This document shows, in pieces, positions 8,332-16,539 of a stretch of DNA of 37,229 nucleotides. Within the stretch, counting starts at the first letter, position 1; the number at the start of each line of letters is the position of its first letter. The DNA lies in the NCBI GenBank assembly GCA_002310015.1, contig DBYQ01000083.1:1-37229 (forward strand), read 5' to 3'. This DNA is from Bacteroidales bacterium UBA1182 (GTDB taxonomy: Bacteria > Bacteroidota > Bacteroidia > Bacteroidales > Bacteroidaceae). A model generated the notes under the pieces. That model was given only the letters and a program-made list of their open reading frames with translations, ran no database searches and was not told where the DNA came from. Made by a program: the position numbers and the translations under genes.

Positions 8332-9765
8332 ATGAATGAATCATTAGGAAAACAAACCATCAGAGGGGTAGGATGGAGTGCGGTTGAACGTCTTTCTTAT
8401 CAGGGAATCACGTTCCTGATCCAGATTATCCTAGCCAGACATCTTACTCCCGATGATTATGGGGTAGTGGCTATGTTGGCCATATTCCTGCAGGTTGCCC
8501 AGGTTTTCATTGACAGTGGTTTTGCCAACGCCCTGATAAAGAAACAGGACTGTACCGATGCTGATTATTCCACTGTGTTTCACTACAATCTCGGTATAGC
8601 TCTGATCCTGTATGTTATACTGTTTGCTTCATCTCCTGCCATTGCGGACTTTTACAATACGCAGTTACTGGTGCCGGTTATGAGAGTCCTGGCTCTGACC
8701 CTCATCTTCAATGCTCTGTCAATAGTTCATCAGACCATATTGGTAAAGCGTGTTGATTTCAAGTTACAGTCTGTCGTGACATTTTCAAGTGCCGTTGTAT
8801 CCGGAGCGGTAGGTATTTTCTTTGCGTGCCGTGGATTGGGTGCCTGGGCTCTTGTCATACAACAGATTCTTAACAGTATCCTGAGGTCTGTCATGTATAT
8901 TGCTGTTGTCAGATGGATGCCCAAGCTGGTTTTCTCACTAGAGTCATTCCGATACCTGTTCGGTTACGGTTCCAAGTTGTTGGCCAGCATACTTATAGAC
9001 GTCATATATAAGAACATCTATAAACTTGTTATTGGAAAAAGATTCCTGGAAAGAGACCTGGGGTACTACACAAAGGCTGAGGAATTTGCCATTTTCCCTT
9101 CTACAAATGCCGCAAAGATCATATCCAGGGTATGTTTTCCCATATTAAGCAGAATATCGGATGATGATGCCCGGCTTACAAAGGTTTTCGGATCCATTAT
9201 GCGTTATTCATCATTTGCTGTTTTTCCCATGATGGCAGGTCTGATGGCAGTATCGGAACCTTTCATAATAACGTTCCTTAAGGAACCGTGGGCTCCCGCC
9301 GTTCCATTGCTCAGGATACTCTGTCTGGATTGGATGCTTGATTTCATTTGCGCCATGAATCTTAACCTGTTCTATGTGAAAGGAAGGACTGACCTTGTAC
9401 TGAGGATGCAGATCATAAAAACCATAATTGCAGTATCAATATTGTTTATTACCATGCCATTCGGTCTTGTCGTTATGTGTTGGGGGCGTGTGGCTTACTC
9501 TGTCATCTCTGTTAGTATGAATTTCCATTATACGAAAAGAATAACGGGAGTGGGCTTTTTCATACAGTTGAGCGATATTGTTCCATTTGTATTGGCTTCG
9601 GCGGTAATGGGTGCTTCAGTCTATTTTATGATAAGTCAAATGGAATGCAGTCATACTATCAGGCTTGTAGTGGGTATATTGACAGGAACTGTGGTTTATA
9701 CGCTGATATCATTCATGTTCTTCAGGAAGGAATTTAAGGGAATCAGGAATATCAGGAGTCTCTAA
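8332..9765 (+). CDS. Wzx-type repeat-unit flippase (MOP superfamily), module A
   Basis: A 477-residue membrane protein of the polysaccharide transporter family, with about 12-14 predicted helices. The N-terminus (GWSAVERLSYQGITFLIQII, then LARHLTPDDYGVVAML and FIDSGFANALIKK) is typical of Bacteroidetes Wzx/RfbX-like lipopolysaccharide biosynthesis proteins that move undecaprenyl-linked oligosaccharides across the inner membrane. The conserved MNESLGKQTIRG places the start at 8332, four bases after the preceding stop; a longer upstream frame overlapping the polymerase is less likely. It resembles the 18719 gene only at the fold level. Confidence 0.92.
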   Translation: MNESLGKQTIRGVGWSAVERLSYQGITFLIQIILARHLTPDDYGVVAMLAIFLQVAQVFIDSGFANALIKKQDCTDADYSTVFHYNLGIALILYVILFASSPAIADFYNTQLLVPVMRVLALTLIFNALSIVHQTILVKRVDFKLQSVVTFSSAVVSGAVGIFFACRGLGAWALVIQQILNSILRSVMYIAVVRWMPKLVFSLESFRYLFGYGSKLLASILIDVIYKNIYKLVIGKRFLERDLGYYTKAEEFAIFPSTNAAKIISRVCFPILSRISDDDARLTKVFGSIMRYSSFAVFPMMAGLMAVSEPFIITFLKEPWAPAVPLLRILCLDWMLDFICAMNLNLFYVKGRTDLVLRMQIIKTIIAVSILFITMPFGLVVMCWGRVAYSVISVSMNFHYTKRITGVGFFIQLSDIVPFVLASAVMGASVYFMISQMECSHTIRLVVGILTGTVVYTLISFMFFRKEFKGIRNIRSL

Positions 9766-9786
9766 TTTTATTATTTTTGCGTTGTC

Positions 9787-10896
9787 ATGAAGATTGTAGT
9801 ATTGACAAGCAATATAAATGAGGCACGTGTGCCCAACCGTATAGCGGAACTCCGGAAACGCGGGTATGAACTTGAAGTGTTCTGTTACTGCCGTGACCCG
9901 GAGCGGCCGTTCATCAAGGAAGATGGGGTGGCATACCATGTTCTGGGTGAAGTGGGGAGGGGCTCGTCTTCATATTTCAAGAGGCTTTTTGCGGAGTTTA
10001 AGGATATAAGAAAGGTTATCAGACAGTATAAAGGTCTGGATGTGGTCTTTTACCTTATCAATAATGATACGGCTTTGTTGTATTATCTGATAGGCGGTAG
10101 GCAGCCTTTCATATATGAAGAAGCTGACTTGAGACATACATATTTCAGCTCAGGCATTCTCAGGAGAATTTTTGAGTATATTGACAAAAGGATAATAAGG
10201 AAATCCCTGCTTACCGTTTTTGTTTCTAAAGGTTTTGCCAAATATCATTATGGCAGCGGTGGAATTCCTGAAAATGTGGCGTATGCCTTCAACAAACTTA
10301 ACCCTGCAATTATGGACCTCCCATACAAAAGGGTGCGTATTCCTGATGTTAATCATCTAAAGGTGGCTTTTGTCGGGTCAATACGTCTTTTTGACAGCCT
10401 TTATAACTTTGCAAAGGTGTTCTGTGAGTCTTTTCCTGACAATGAATTCCATTTCTATGGTAATGTGATAGATGAGAAATTCTATCAGCTTAAGTCATTG
10501 CCCAACTGCTTTTTCCATGGCCCGTTCTCCAATCCGTCAGACCTTCCGGGCATATATTCCGATGTGGATATGGTCCTTTCAACATACGATGTCCGTTATG
10601 ATAATGTCCGATATGCTGAACCCAACAAAATATATGAATCAATCTATTTTGAAGTACCGATAGTTGTTTCAAGCGGAACTTATCTGGCAGAACGTGTATC
10701 TGAAACCGGAGTAGGTTATTCATTGGATGCGATGAATGATGCCGAGGTGAAGGACTTCATTTCCAGTCTAACCACTGAGAGCCTGCTGCAGAAATCGGCA
10801 AATGCTCACATGATACCTAAGCAAGAGAGTGTCATAGACAATGATGACCTTTTCAGAACTTTTGAAAGCCGTATGGAACTTAAGAGGCAGCTATGA
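9787..10896 (+). CDS. Glycosyltransferase, GT4-like
   Basis: A 369-residue cytoplasmic or membrane-associated GT-B enzyme. The N-terminus MKIVVLTSNINEARVPNRIAELRKRGYE is the usual first Rossmann strand and helix. The C-terminal half has KVAFVGSIRLFDSLYNF, HFYGNV, the nucleotide-sugar-binding region DVDMVLSTYD...AEPNKIYESIYFEVPIVVS, and a final regulatory-like helix. The PNKIYESI segment corresponds to the E(x7)E region of GT4 enzymes. Donor and acceptor sugars are unknown. The next gene starts in an ATGA overlap, so the two products may act together. A TATTTTTG sequence (9772-9779) just upstream looks like a -7 box but is too close to the start to be convincing. Confidence 0.86.
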   Translation: MKIVVLTSNINEARVPNRIAELRKRGYELEVFCYCRDPERPFIKEDGVAYHVLGEVGRGSSSYFKRLFAEFKDIRKVIRQYKGLDVVFYLINNDTALLYYLIGGRQPFIYEEADLRHTYFSSGILRRIFEYIDKRIIRKSLLTVFVSKGFAKYHYGSGGIPENVAYAFNKLNPAIMDLPYKRVRIPDVNHLKVAFVGSIRLFDSLYNFAKVFCESFPDNEFHFYGNVIDEKFYQLKSLPNCFFHGPFSNPSDLPGIYSDVDMVLSTYDVRYDNVRYAEPNKIYESIYFEVPIVVSSGTYLAERVSETGVGYSLDAMNDAEVKDFISSLTTESLLQKSANAHMIPKQESVIDNDDLFRTFESRMELKRQL

Positions 10897-12155
10897 ACAG
10901 GATTGAGTCAATTATTTATGGGTTTGTCAGGAGGAATCCTATACTGAAAAATACTGTCAGGAATATCTACCAGTCTTTTTTTGACTTACTTCCGCGTAAG
11001 AAAGAGTATTTCAGGTTCGGATTTGAATTCAAGGAAGGATATTATTTCGGTTTTCATGATCTTCAGGAACTGTCTGCCGATGGGACCAGATTGCTTGTGC
11101 ATAAGTTGCCTTTTGACTTAAGGATGCCATTGGCCGGTGAAACCGAACAGATAGGATACCTGGATTTTGATGAGGACGGACATTTGGGCGATTTTCATGA
11201 ACTTGACTCCACGTCGGCATGGAACTATCATAAGGGGTGCCGCCTGCAATGGTTTGATGATAACAATGTTATCTTCAACTCGTCAGTGGATGGCCGACTT
11301 GTTTCAAAGATTATAGATACAAGATCCGGAGAATCCCGTATAATCAACAGCCCCATAGATTCGGTAAGTCATGACTCTGTTTGGGCCACTTCTTTCAGCT
11401 ATGAGAGACTTGAAAACTGCATGTCCGGATATGGCTATCCGTATCCTGATGATTCATGCCTGGATGAGGATGCACCAGAAGGCACGGGATTGTATATAGC
11501 CAACCTTGCTGAAGGCAATATGGATCTTGTGGTTCCTTTGAGCGTTCTTGCCATGGGGGTACCTGAGGAATTCCGTAAAGGTTATATGCATTACGTCACT
11601 CATACCGGTTTCTCAACGGATGACCGTTACATTTCTTTTCTGCATCGATGGAGGCTGCGTACCGGGACTGACCTTAAAAGATGGACGCGGATAATGGTTT
11701 ATGACCGGCAAAAAGCAAAACTGATAGAACTGCCTTCACAGATGTCCGGTTCACATCTTGTCTGGAATTCCCAAAATCAGATAATTGCATCCTGTATTAT
11801 TGACGGTCACAGTTGTCATGTCCTTTTTGATATGAATGACATCAGTTCATATAGGATTGTCTCACAGTCTGTTCTTAATTCAGACGGCCATCAGAGTTTT
11901 ATTTCAGATGATTCTTTCATAACTGATACGTATCCTGACAAATACAGAATGGCCGAATTGTTCCGTGTCAATTCTTCTAATGACCAGGCAGAACTCATAG
12001 CATCGGTATATTCTCCCAAGAAATTCCAATCAAGTCCTAGGAAAGGTCATATTGCATGTGATTTGCACCCCAGAGTTTCACGTGACGGAAGATTTGTTTT
12101 CTTTGACAGCTGCAGAACTGGAAAAAGAGGCGTTTACGTTATGAGGCTTTTCTGA
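10893..12155 (+). CDS. Unknown protein, predicted beta-propeller, last gene of module A
   Basis: I do not recognise a named family with certainty. The 420-residue protein has no signal peptide. It shows repeated propeller-blade-like segments with an S-x-D-G/D-R pattern followed by hydrophobic strands: FGFHDLQELSADGTRLLVHK, THTGFSTDDRYISFLHRW, SDGHQSFISDDSFITDTYPD and CDLHPRVSRDGRFVFFDS. Such WD40/TolB-like repeats, together with spaced His residues (H in FGFHD, THTG, DGHQSF, DLHPR), recall PL22 oligogalacturonate-lyase-like propellers, but catalytic equivalence is speculation. Its ATGA overlap with the preceding glycosyltransferase implies a linked role in making or modifying the glycan. Confidence 0.6.
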   Translation: MNRIESIIYGFVRRNPILKNTVRNIYQSFFDLLPRKKEYFRFGFEFKEGYYFGFHDLQELSADGTRLLVHKLPFDLRMPLAGETEQIGYLDFDEDGHLGDFHELDSTSAWNYHKGCRLQWFDDNNVIFNSSVDGRLVSKIIDTRSGESRIINSPIDSVSHDSVWATSFSYERLENCMSGYGYPYPDDSCLDEDAPEGTGLYIANLAEGNMDLVVPLSVLAMGVPEEFRKGYMHYVTHTGFSTDDRYISFLHRWRLRTGTDLKRWTRIMVYDRQKAKLIELPSQMSGSHLVWNSQNQIIASCIIDGHSCHVLFDMNDISSYRIVSQSVLNSDGHQSFISDDSFITDTYPDKYRMAELFRVNSSNDQAELIASVYSPKKFQSSPRKGHIACDLHPRVSRDGRFVFFDSCRTGKRGVYVMRLF

Positions 12156-12164
12156 TTTTTTCAT

Positions 12165-12172
12165 TACTTTTG
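12165..12172 (+). promoter_or_regulatory. Isolated -7-like box TACTTTTG after module A
   Basis: TACTTTTG followed by C is a good match to the Bacteroidetes -7 consensus, and it sits ten bases after the last stop of module A. No good -33 TTTG is present upstream. If used, the leader to the 12310 ATG would be about 130 bases. Confidence 0.3.
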
Positions 12173-12188
12173 CAGGTTTTTAAAGAAT

Positions 12189-12219
12189 AAGTGGCTTTTC
12201 AATAGTGAAAGTGGCTTTT
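12189..12219 (+). repeat. Direct repeat AAGTGGCTTTT, two copies 20 bp apart
   Basis: AAGTGGCTTTT occurs at 12189-12199 and 12209-12219. The 20-bp period (about two helical turns) just upstream of the proposed module B promoter would suit a regulator dimer, but two copies could also be chance. Confidence 0.5.
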
Positions 12220-12309
12220 TGAAGTATGCTCCGGATATTCCGATATTTTTTTTGCGGATGCACAATTTTTACATTTTTTGTGCGTTATGCTAATAAATAA
12301 AGTAATGTG
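12218..12309 (+). promoter_or_regulatory. Promoter/leader of polysaccharide module B, similar to that of module A
   Basis: Elements in order: TTTG (12218-12221), GTATGCTC (12224-12231), -7-like TATTTTTTTTG (12244-12254), and hairpin CACAA (12261-12265) / TTGTG (12278-12282) running into TTGTGCG, 25 bases before the ATG. TTTG to TA spacing is 22 bases, the same as in module A, and GTATGCTC to ATG is 86 bases against 85. Function is inferred from this parallel. Confidence 0.5.
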
Positions 12310-12963
12310 ATGCTTAAATATAATATTCAGGATTACTGCAATGCAAACTATATGGCTCATAAGGATGCCATGGGTGGTTTTCAGCATTTAGTTAAGCGTT
12401 CGTTTGACATAGTTTTTTCCCTTTTGTGCTTGATTGCATTTTCCCCTCTCATCCTGTTGTTTTCCCTGATTCTGTCTTTCAGTGACGGGCCGGTCATCTT
12501 TCGCCAGGAGCGCATAGGTTATAAGGGCCGTCCTTTCACCATCTATAAGTTCCGTACAATGCGTGTTGACGCTGAGTCTCACGGTATGATTCCTCGTCAT
12601 GAGGCCGAACGCAACTTGTATCTGACGCCGTTCGGCGGTTTCCTGCGTGCTCACCATCTTGATGAACTTCCTCAGTTGTGGAATGTTCTCAAGGGTGATA
12701 TGTCATTTGTCGGTCCCCGTCCAGAGCGCCAGTACTTCATAGACCAGATCAATCGTGAAACCGATGACTACCGTTATATCTACCTGATGCGTCCGGGTGT
12801 TACCTCTTACGCTACCATCTATAACGGTTACACGGATACTATGGAGAAGATGCTTAAGCGTCTGGAGTATGACCTTGAGTACCTTGACCGCCGTACCGTG
12901 TTCACAGACCTTGGTATTATGCTGAGAACATTCCTCTCAGTGTTCAGTGGTAAAAAGTTCTGA
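12310..12963 (+). CDS. Initiating phosphoglycosyl transferase (bacterial sugar transferase family)
   Basis: A 217-residue monotopic enzyme of the WbaP C-terminal/PglC type. It should transfer a sugar-1-phosphate onto undecaprenyl phosphate and so start repeat-unit assembly. A single hydrophobic segment (about 33-57, after KRSFD) is followed by IFRQERIGYKGRPFTIYKFRTMR, then HLDELPQLWNVLKGDMSFVGPRPE with the catalytic Asp-Glu pair at about 118-119, and PGVTSYATI. It lacks the long multi-helix N-terminus of full WbaP, so it is a minimal form. I chose ATG 12310; a GTG one codon earlier is possible. It is the only initiator in the locus and presumably serves one or both modules. Confidence 0.93.
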   Translation: MLKYNIQDYCNANYMAHKDAMGGFQHLVKRSFDIVFSLLCLIAFSPLILLFSLILSFSDGPVIFRQERIGYKGRPFTIYKFRTMRVDAESHGMIPRHEAERNLYLTPFGGFLRAHHLDELPQLWNVLKGDMSFVGPRPERQYFIDQINRETDDYRYIYLMRPGVTSYATIYNGYTDTMEKMLKRLEYDLEYLDRRTVFTDLGIMLRTFLSVFSGKKF

Positions 12964-12994
12964 GTGTTTTTTTAGAATTAATCCAGATAGAATT

Positions 12995-15460
12995 ATGAGA
13001 AGATCCATATTGTCCATAGTGTCATTGCTGTTTGTGCTTTGCGTTTCCGCTCAGATGTCGGAAGAGAGCATTTACCGTTATGTCTCTGACCGTCAGGCAC
13101 AAGGCGCCTCTCAGGATCAGATAGTTATGGAACTCAGCCGTCGTGGCGTTACTGTTCAGCAGCTTCAGCGTATGCGTGATCGTTATGAACGAAGCCAGTC
13201 ATCAAGTGTTTTTTCCGGTACATCAGAACTGCAGGACGATCCTTCCCGTGTGCGTTCTGCCGGCCGTGCATTCAATCGCATAGGTTCATCTGACATCAGT
13301 GACGGTGTATCAGAATCTCTTTATGACGAGTCCCGTTTCCTTTTTTCAGACTCATCAATAGTATCGTCCCGTCCTGAGTTGTCGTCACGTGGTCGCTCCA
13401 TATACGGCCATGACATTTTCGGCGGACGTGGTCAGTCTTATGCCTCTGTGTCCAATCTTGCCACCCCTCCCAACTATCGTTTGGGACCTGGTGATGAAGT
13501 CATCATAGATATCTGGGGCGCCTCTCAGACCACCGTTCGTGAAGTCATCTCTCCCGATGGCAACATTATGGTCAGTGACCTTGGCCCGGTCTATCTCAAC
13601 GGGCGCACTATCCGTGAAGCAGACTCATATGTCAAGAAAGTGTTTAGCCAGATATATTCTGGACTTGACGGTGACGATGCCAGTTCCAGCATCAAACTGA
13701 CATTGGGTCAGAACCGCTCCATCCAGGTTAATGTCATGGGTGAGGTTTCCGTTCCAGGTACTTACCGTATGTCTTCGTTCGCTACGTTATTCAATGCTTT
13801 GTATATGGCTGGCGGAGTAAGTGACCTTGGCTCATTGCGTGACATCCGCGTTTACCGTGGAGGCAAGGAGATTGCCGTCATTGATCTGTATGACTACATC
13901 ATGCGCGGCAGTCTGAGCGATGACATCCGTCTTGAAGATAATGATGCCATAGTGGTGTCAGCGCAATCAGTTCTTGTAAACATAGAAGGCCGTGTACGCC
14001 GTCCCATGTACTATGAGATGAAAGATGGTGAGACTCTTTCCACACTTATAGATTATGCCGGTGGCCTGTCATCTGATGCCTACCGTAAGGATATACGCGT
14101 AATCCGAATGGGTGACTATCAGCGTGACATTTTCACTGTGCCGGAATCCGGTTTCGGCAGTTTCTCGCTATCGGATGGCGATTACATTTACGTTGATTCC
14201 ATTCGTGACACCTATTCCAATCTTGCTGAGATACGCGGAGCTGTGAACCGTGCCGGCCGTTTCCAGATAGGAGAGAGTATCCGTACCGTGCGTGATCTGG
14301 TTGAGGTAGCCGGCGGATTGAAAGAAGATGCTTTCCCGTCACGTGCCCTGTTGAGTCGCACTAACCCAGACAAGACTCTTACCAATCTTTCCATAGATAT
14401 AAAGGGCTTGATGGATGGCAGCGTATCAGATGAACTGTTGCGCAATGATGACGTATTGTTCATTCCGAGCATACTTGATTTAGGTGAGGTCAAGACTTTC
14501 GGTGTATATGGTGAGGTCCTGTTCCCGGGAGAGTATCGATATGCAGACAACACTAGCATAGAAGACCTTATCCTTCAGGCTGGAGGCCTCAAGGAGAACG
14601 CCTCCATCTCCAAGGTGGATGTGGTCCGCCGCAATAGAAACAAGGAAGCTATGGTAAAGACAGACTCCCTTACCAAGACATTCTCATTCTCTATTGATGA
14701 AAACCTTTCCATTCGTGATGACGGTTTCCGTCTTATGCCATATGATGAGGTTTACGTCCGTCAAAGCCCAGGCTATGCCGCTAACCGTCGCGTGATTGTG
14801 GTAGGTGAGGTAACGTTCCCTGGTTATTATTCTATGGAGACAAACACTGAACGTTTGAGTGACATCATGTCAAAAGTCGGAGATTTCAGTAGCGAAGCTT
14901 ATCTGGAGGGCGCCCGTCTTGAACGCAGGATGACAGCTGATGAGAAGAAGCGTATGCGTGATATTGCGGAAACTTTGGCATTAAATGATTCTTTGGCTCT
15001 TGTGAATACGTTAAACAAACTCTCCACGCTTACCACGTATGACGTTGGCATAGACCTCAAGGCTGCCATGAAGAATCCGGGCGGGGCATCCGATATAGTA
15101 CTTCGTGACGGTGACCGCATTATCATTCCTGTATTCAACAATACGGTTAAGATAGACGGTGAGGTTATGTTCTCAAATACAACTCCGTTTGTCAAAGGCA
15201 AGAACTTTAAATACTATATTGACAGGGCCGGAGGATATTCCCAGAAAGCCAAGAAGAACAAGGTTTATGTGGTGTATATGAATGGGTCTGTGGCCAAGGC
15301 CAAGCGTCGTTCTTCCAAGCTTGTTCAGCCTGGATGTGAGATAATAGTTCCGGCACGTAAGGAGCATGAAGGTATGAAGACCAGTGAGATACTAAGCTTA
15401 GGCTCAACCTCCGCTTCACTTGCAACAGTCGTCCTTGCTCTTATGAATCTTTTGAAATAA
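12995..15460 (+). CDS. Wza-like polysaccharide export protein with multiple SLBB domains
   Basis: An 821-residue envelope protein that should form the outer-membrane export channel. A signal peptide (MRRSILSIVSLLFVLCVSA, cleaved before Gln20) marks the start at 12995; the longer upstream frame lacks this logic. Next come a Ser/Arg-rich stretch, the export-domain motif YRLGPGDEVIIDIWGA (about 161-176), and about six SLBB-like units each opening with a G-x-V pattern: VMGEVSVPG, IEGRVRRPM, IRGAVNRAG, VYGEVLFPG, VVGEVTFPG and IDGEVMFSN. A hydrophobic C-terminal segment (SASLATVVLALMNLL) may anchor it. E. coli Wza is less than half this length; large SLBB-rich forms are usual in Bacteroidetes. No Cys follows the signal peptide, so it is not a classical lipoprotein. 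Confidence 0.92.
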   Translation: MRRSILSIVSLLFVLCVSAQMSEESIYRYVSDRQAQGASQDQIVMELSRRGVTVQQLQRMRDRYERSQSSSVFSGTSELQDDPSRVRSAGRAFNRIGSSDISDGVSESLYDESRFLFSDSSIVSSRPELSSRGRSIYGHDIFGGRGQSYASVSNLATPPNYRLGPGDEVIIDIWGASQTTVREVISPDGNIMVSDLGPVYLNGRTIREADSYVKKVFSQIYSGLDGDDASSSIKLTLGQNRSIQVNVMGEVSVPGTYRMSSFATLFNALYMAGGVSDLGSLRDIRVYRGGKEIAVIDLYDYIMRGSLSDDIRLEDNDAIVVSAQSVLVNIEGRVRRPMYYEMKDGETLSTLIDYAGGLSSDAYRKDIRVIRMGDYQRDIFTVPESGFGSFSLSDGDYIYVDSIRDTYSNLAEIRGAVNRAGRFQIGESIRTVRDLVEVAGGLKEDAFPSRALLSRTNPDKTLTNLSIDIKGLMDGSVSDELLRNDDVLFIPSILDLGEVKTFGVYGEVLFPGEYRYADNTSIEDLILQAGGLKENASISKVDVVRRNRNKEAMVKTDSLTKTFSFSIDENLSIRDDGFRLMPYDEVYVRQSPGYAANRRVIVVGEVTFPGYYSMETNTERLSDIMSKVGDFSSEAYLEGARLERRMTADEKKRMRDIAETLALNDSLALVNTLNKLSTLTTYDVGIDLKAAMKNPGGASDIVLRDGDRIIIPVFNNTVKIDGEVMFSNTTPFVKGKNFKYYIDRAGGYSQKAKKNKVYVVYMNGSVAKAKRRSSKLVQPGCEIIVPARKEHEGMKTSEILSLGSTSASLATVVLALMNLLK

Positions 15461-15465
15461 GAAAT

Positions 15466-16539
15466 ATGACAGAAGAAGGGAAAAAGCATAGGATGGACTT
15501 TGTAGATATCCTCTTTATACTGTGGAAACACAGAAAGAGAATAATAATGAATTGTATTTGGGGAGGCTTGATTGCCATTGTGGTTTCGTACAGCATTCCT
15601 AAAGAATATACATCTAAAGTCGTGCTTGCTCCTGAACTTTCCGGGACATCGGCATTATCAGGTGGACTTGGTAGTTTGGCTTCACTGGCAGGAGTGGATC
15701 TAAGTATATCGGGTGATGATGCCCTTTATCCTGAATTATATCCGCAGATAGTGAAATCAACTCCTTTCCTATGCAATCTGATGTCTCTTCAGGTGTCGGG
15801 AAAATATAAGAAAGAACCCTTTAATGATAACCTTTACCATTATTTAAGCAAATACCAACGCTTTTCATGGTGGTCATATATATTGGGTACTCCTGGACGA
15901 TTGATATCCAAAATGAGGAATAATCCGACGGATACTATTGTCCCTTCATCTTCAATTGATAGTCGATATCTTTCCCGTCGTCAGCAAATATTATTAAAGT
16001 CTCTTGATGAAAAGATAGCTGTTGATGTGGATAAGGGTAATTATGTAATTACTCTGAATGTCAGGATGCAAGATCCGGATATAGCATCGCAAGTGGCTCA
16101 GGCCGTTTCAGATAACCTTCAGGAGAATATTGTTAACTATCGTTCTGCAAAAGCCAGAAGCGATCTTGATTACGTGGGGGCTCTGTTTGATGAATCCAGG
16201 CAAAGATATGTCAATGCACAACAGGAATATGCAAAGTATGTTGACCAGCATCAGGGAGTGCTGAAAATGCAGTATCAAGTTGAACAGGAGAGACTTGCCA
16301 ATGAGATGAATCTGGCTTTTGACGTTTATAATCAGCTTGCGTCGCAATACGAGATGGCAAAAGCCAAACTACAGGAACAGACTCCGGTGTGTGTAGTCAT
16401 GCAACCTGCTGTCGTTCCGTATAAAGCATCAAAACCGCAAAAGATGCTGATGGGCGTTTTGTATGTGTTCCTTGCATTCTTCGGAACAGTTTCGTGGTAT
16501 ATCATCAAAGAGTGTATTTTGCCAGAGTTCAATAGATGA
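15466..16539 (+). CDS. Wzz-type polysaccharide chain-length determinant (module B)
   Basis: A 357-residue inner-membrane protein paralogous to the one at 4890 and almost equal in length. It has an N-terminal helix at about 26-44, a large periplasmic region with a long helical segment, and a C-terminal helix at about 326-346; there is no kinase domain. LYPELYPQI, YHYL, YLSRRQQ and AKLQEQTP align with the module A copy. It begins five bases after the wza-like gene, as expected for partners that bridge the periplasm during export, and overlaps the polymerase by ATGA. It differs from the module A copy in having a Gly-rich SGGLGSLASLAG stretch. Confidence 0.9.
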   Translation: MTEEGKKHRMDFVDILFILWKHRKRIIMNCIWGGLIAIVVSYSIPKEYTSKVVLAPELSGTSALSGGLGSLASLAGVDLSISGDDALYPELYPQIVKSTPFLCNLMSLQVSGKYKKEPFNDNLYHYLSKYQRFSWWSYILGTPGRLISKMRNNPTDTIVPSSSIDSRYLSRRQQILLKSLDEKIAVDVDKGNYVITLNVRMQDPDIASQVAQAVSDNLQENIVNYRSAKARSDLDYVGALFDESRQRYVNAQQEYAKYVDQHQGVLKMQYQVEQERLANEMNLAFDVYNQLASQYEMAKAKLQEQTPVCVVMQPAVVPYKASKPQKMLMGVLYVFLAFFGTVSWYIIKECILPEFNR

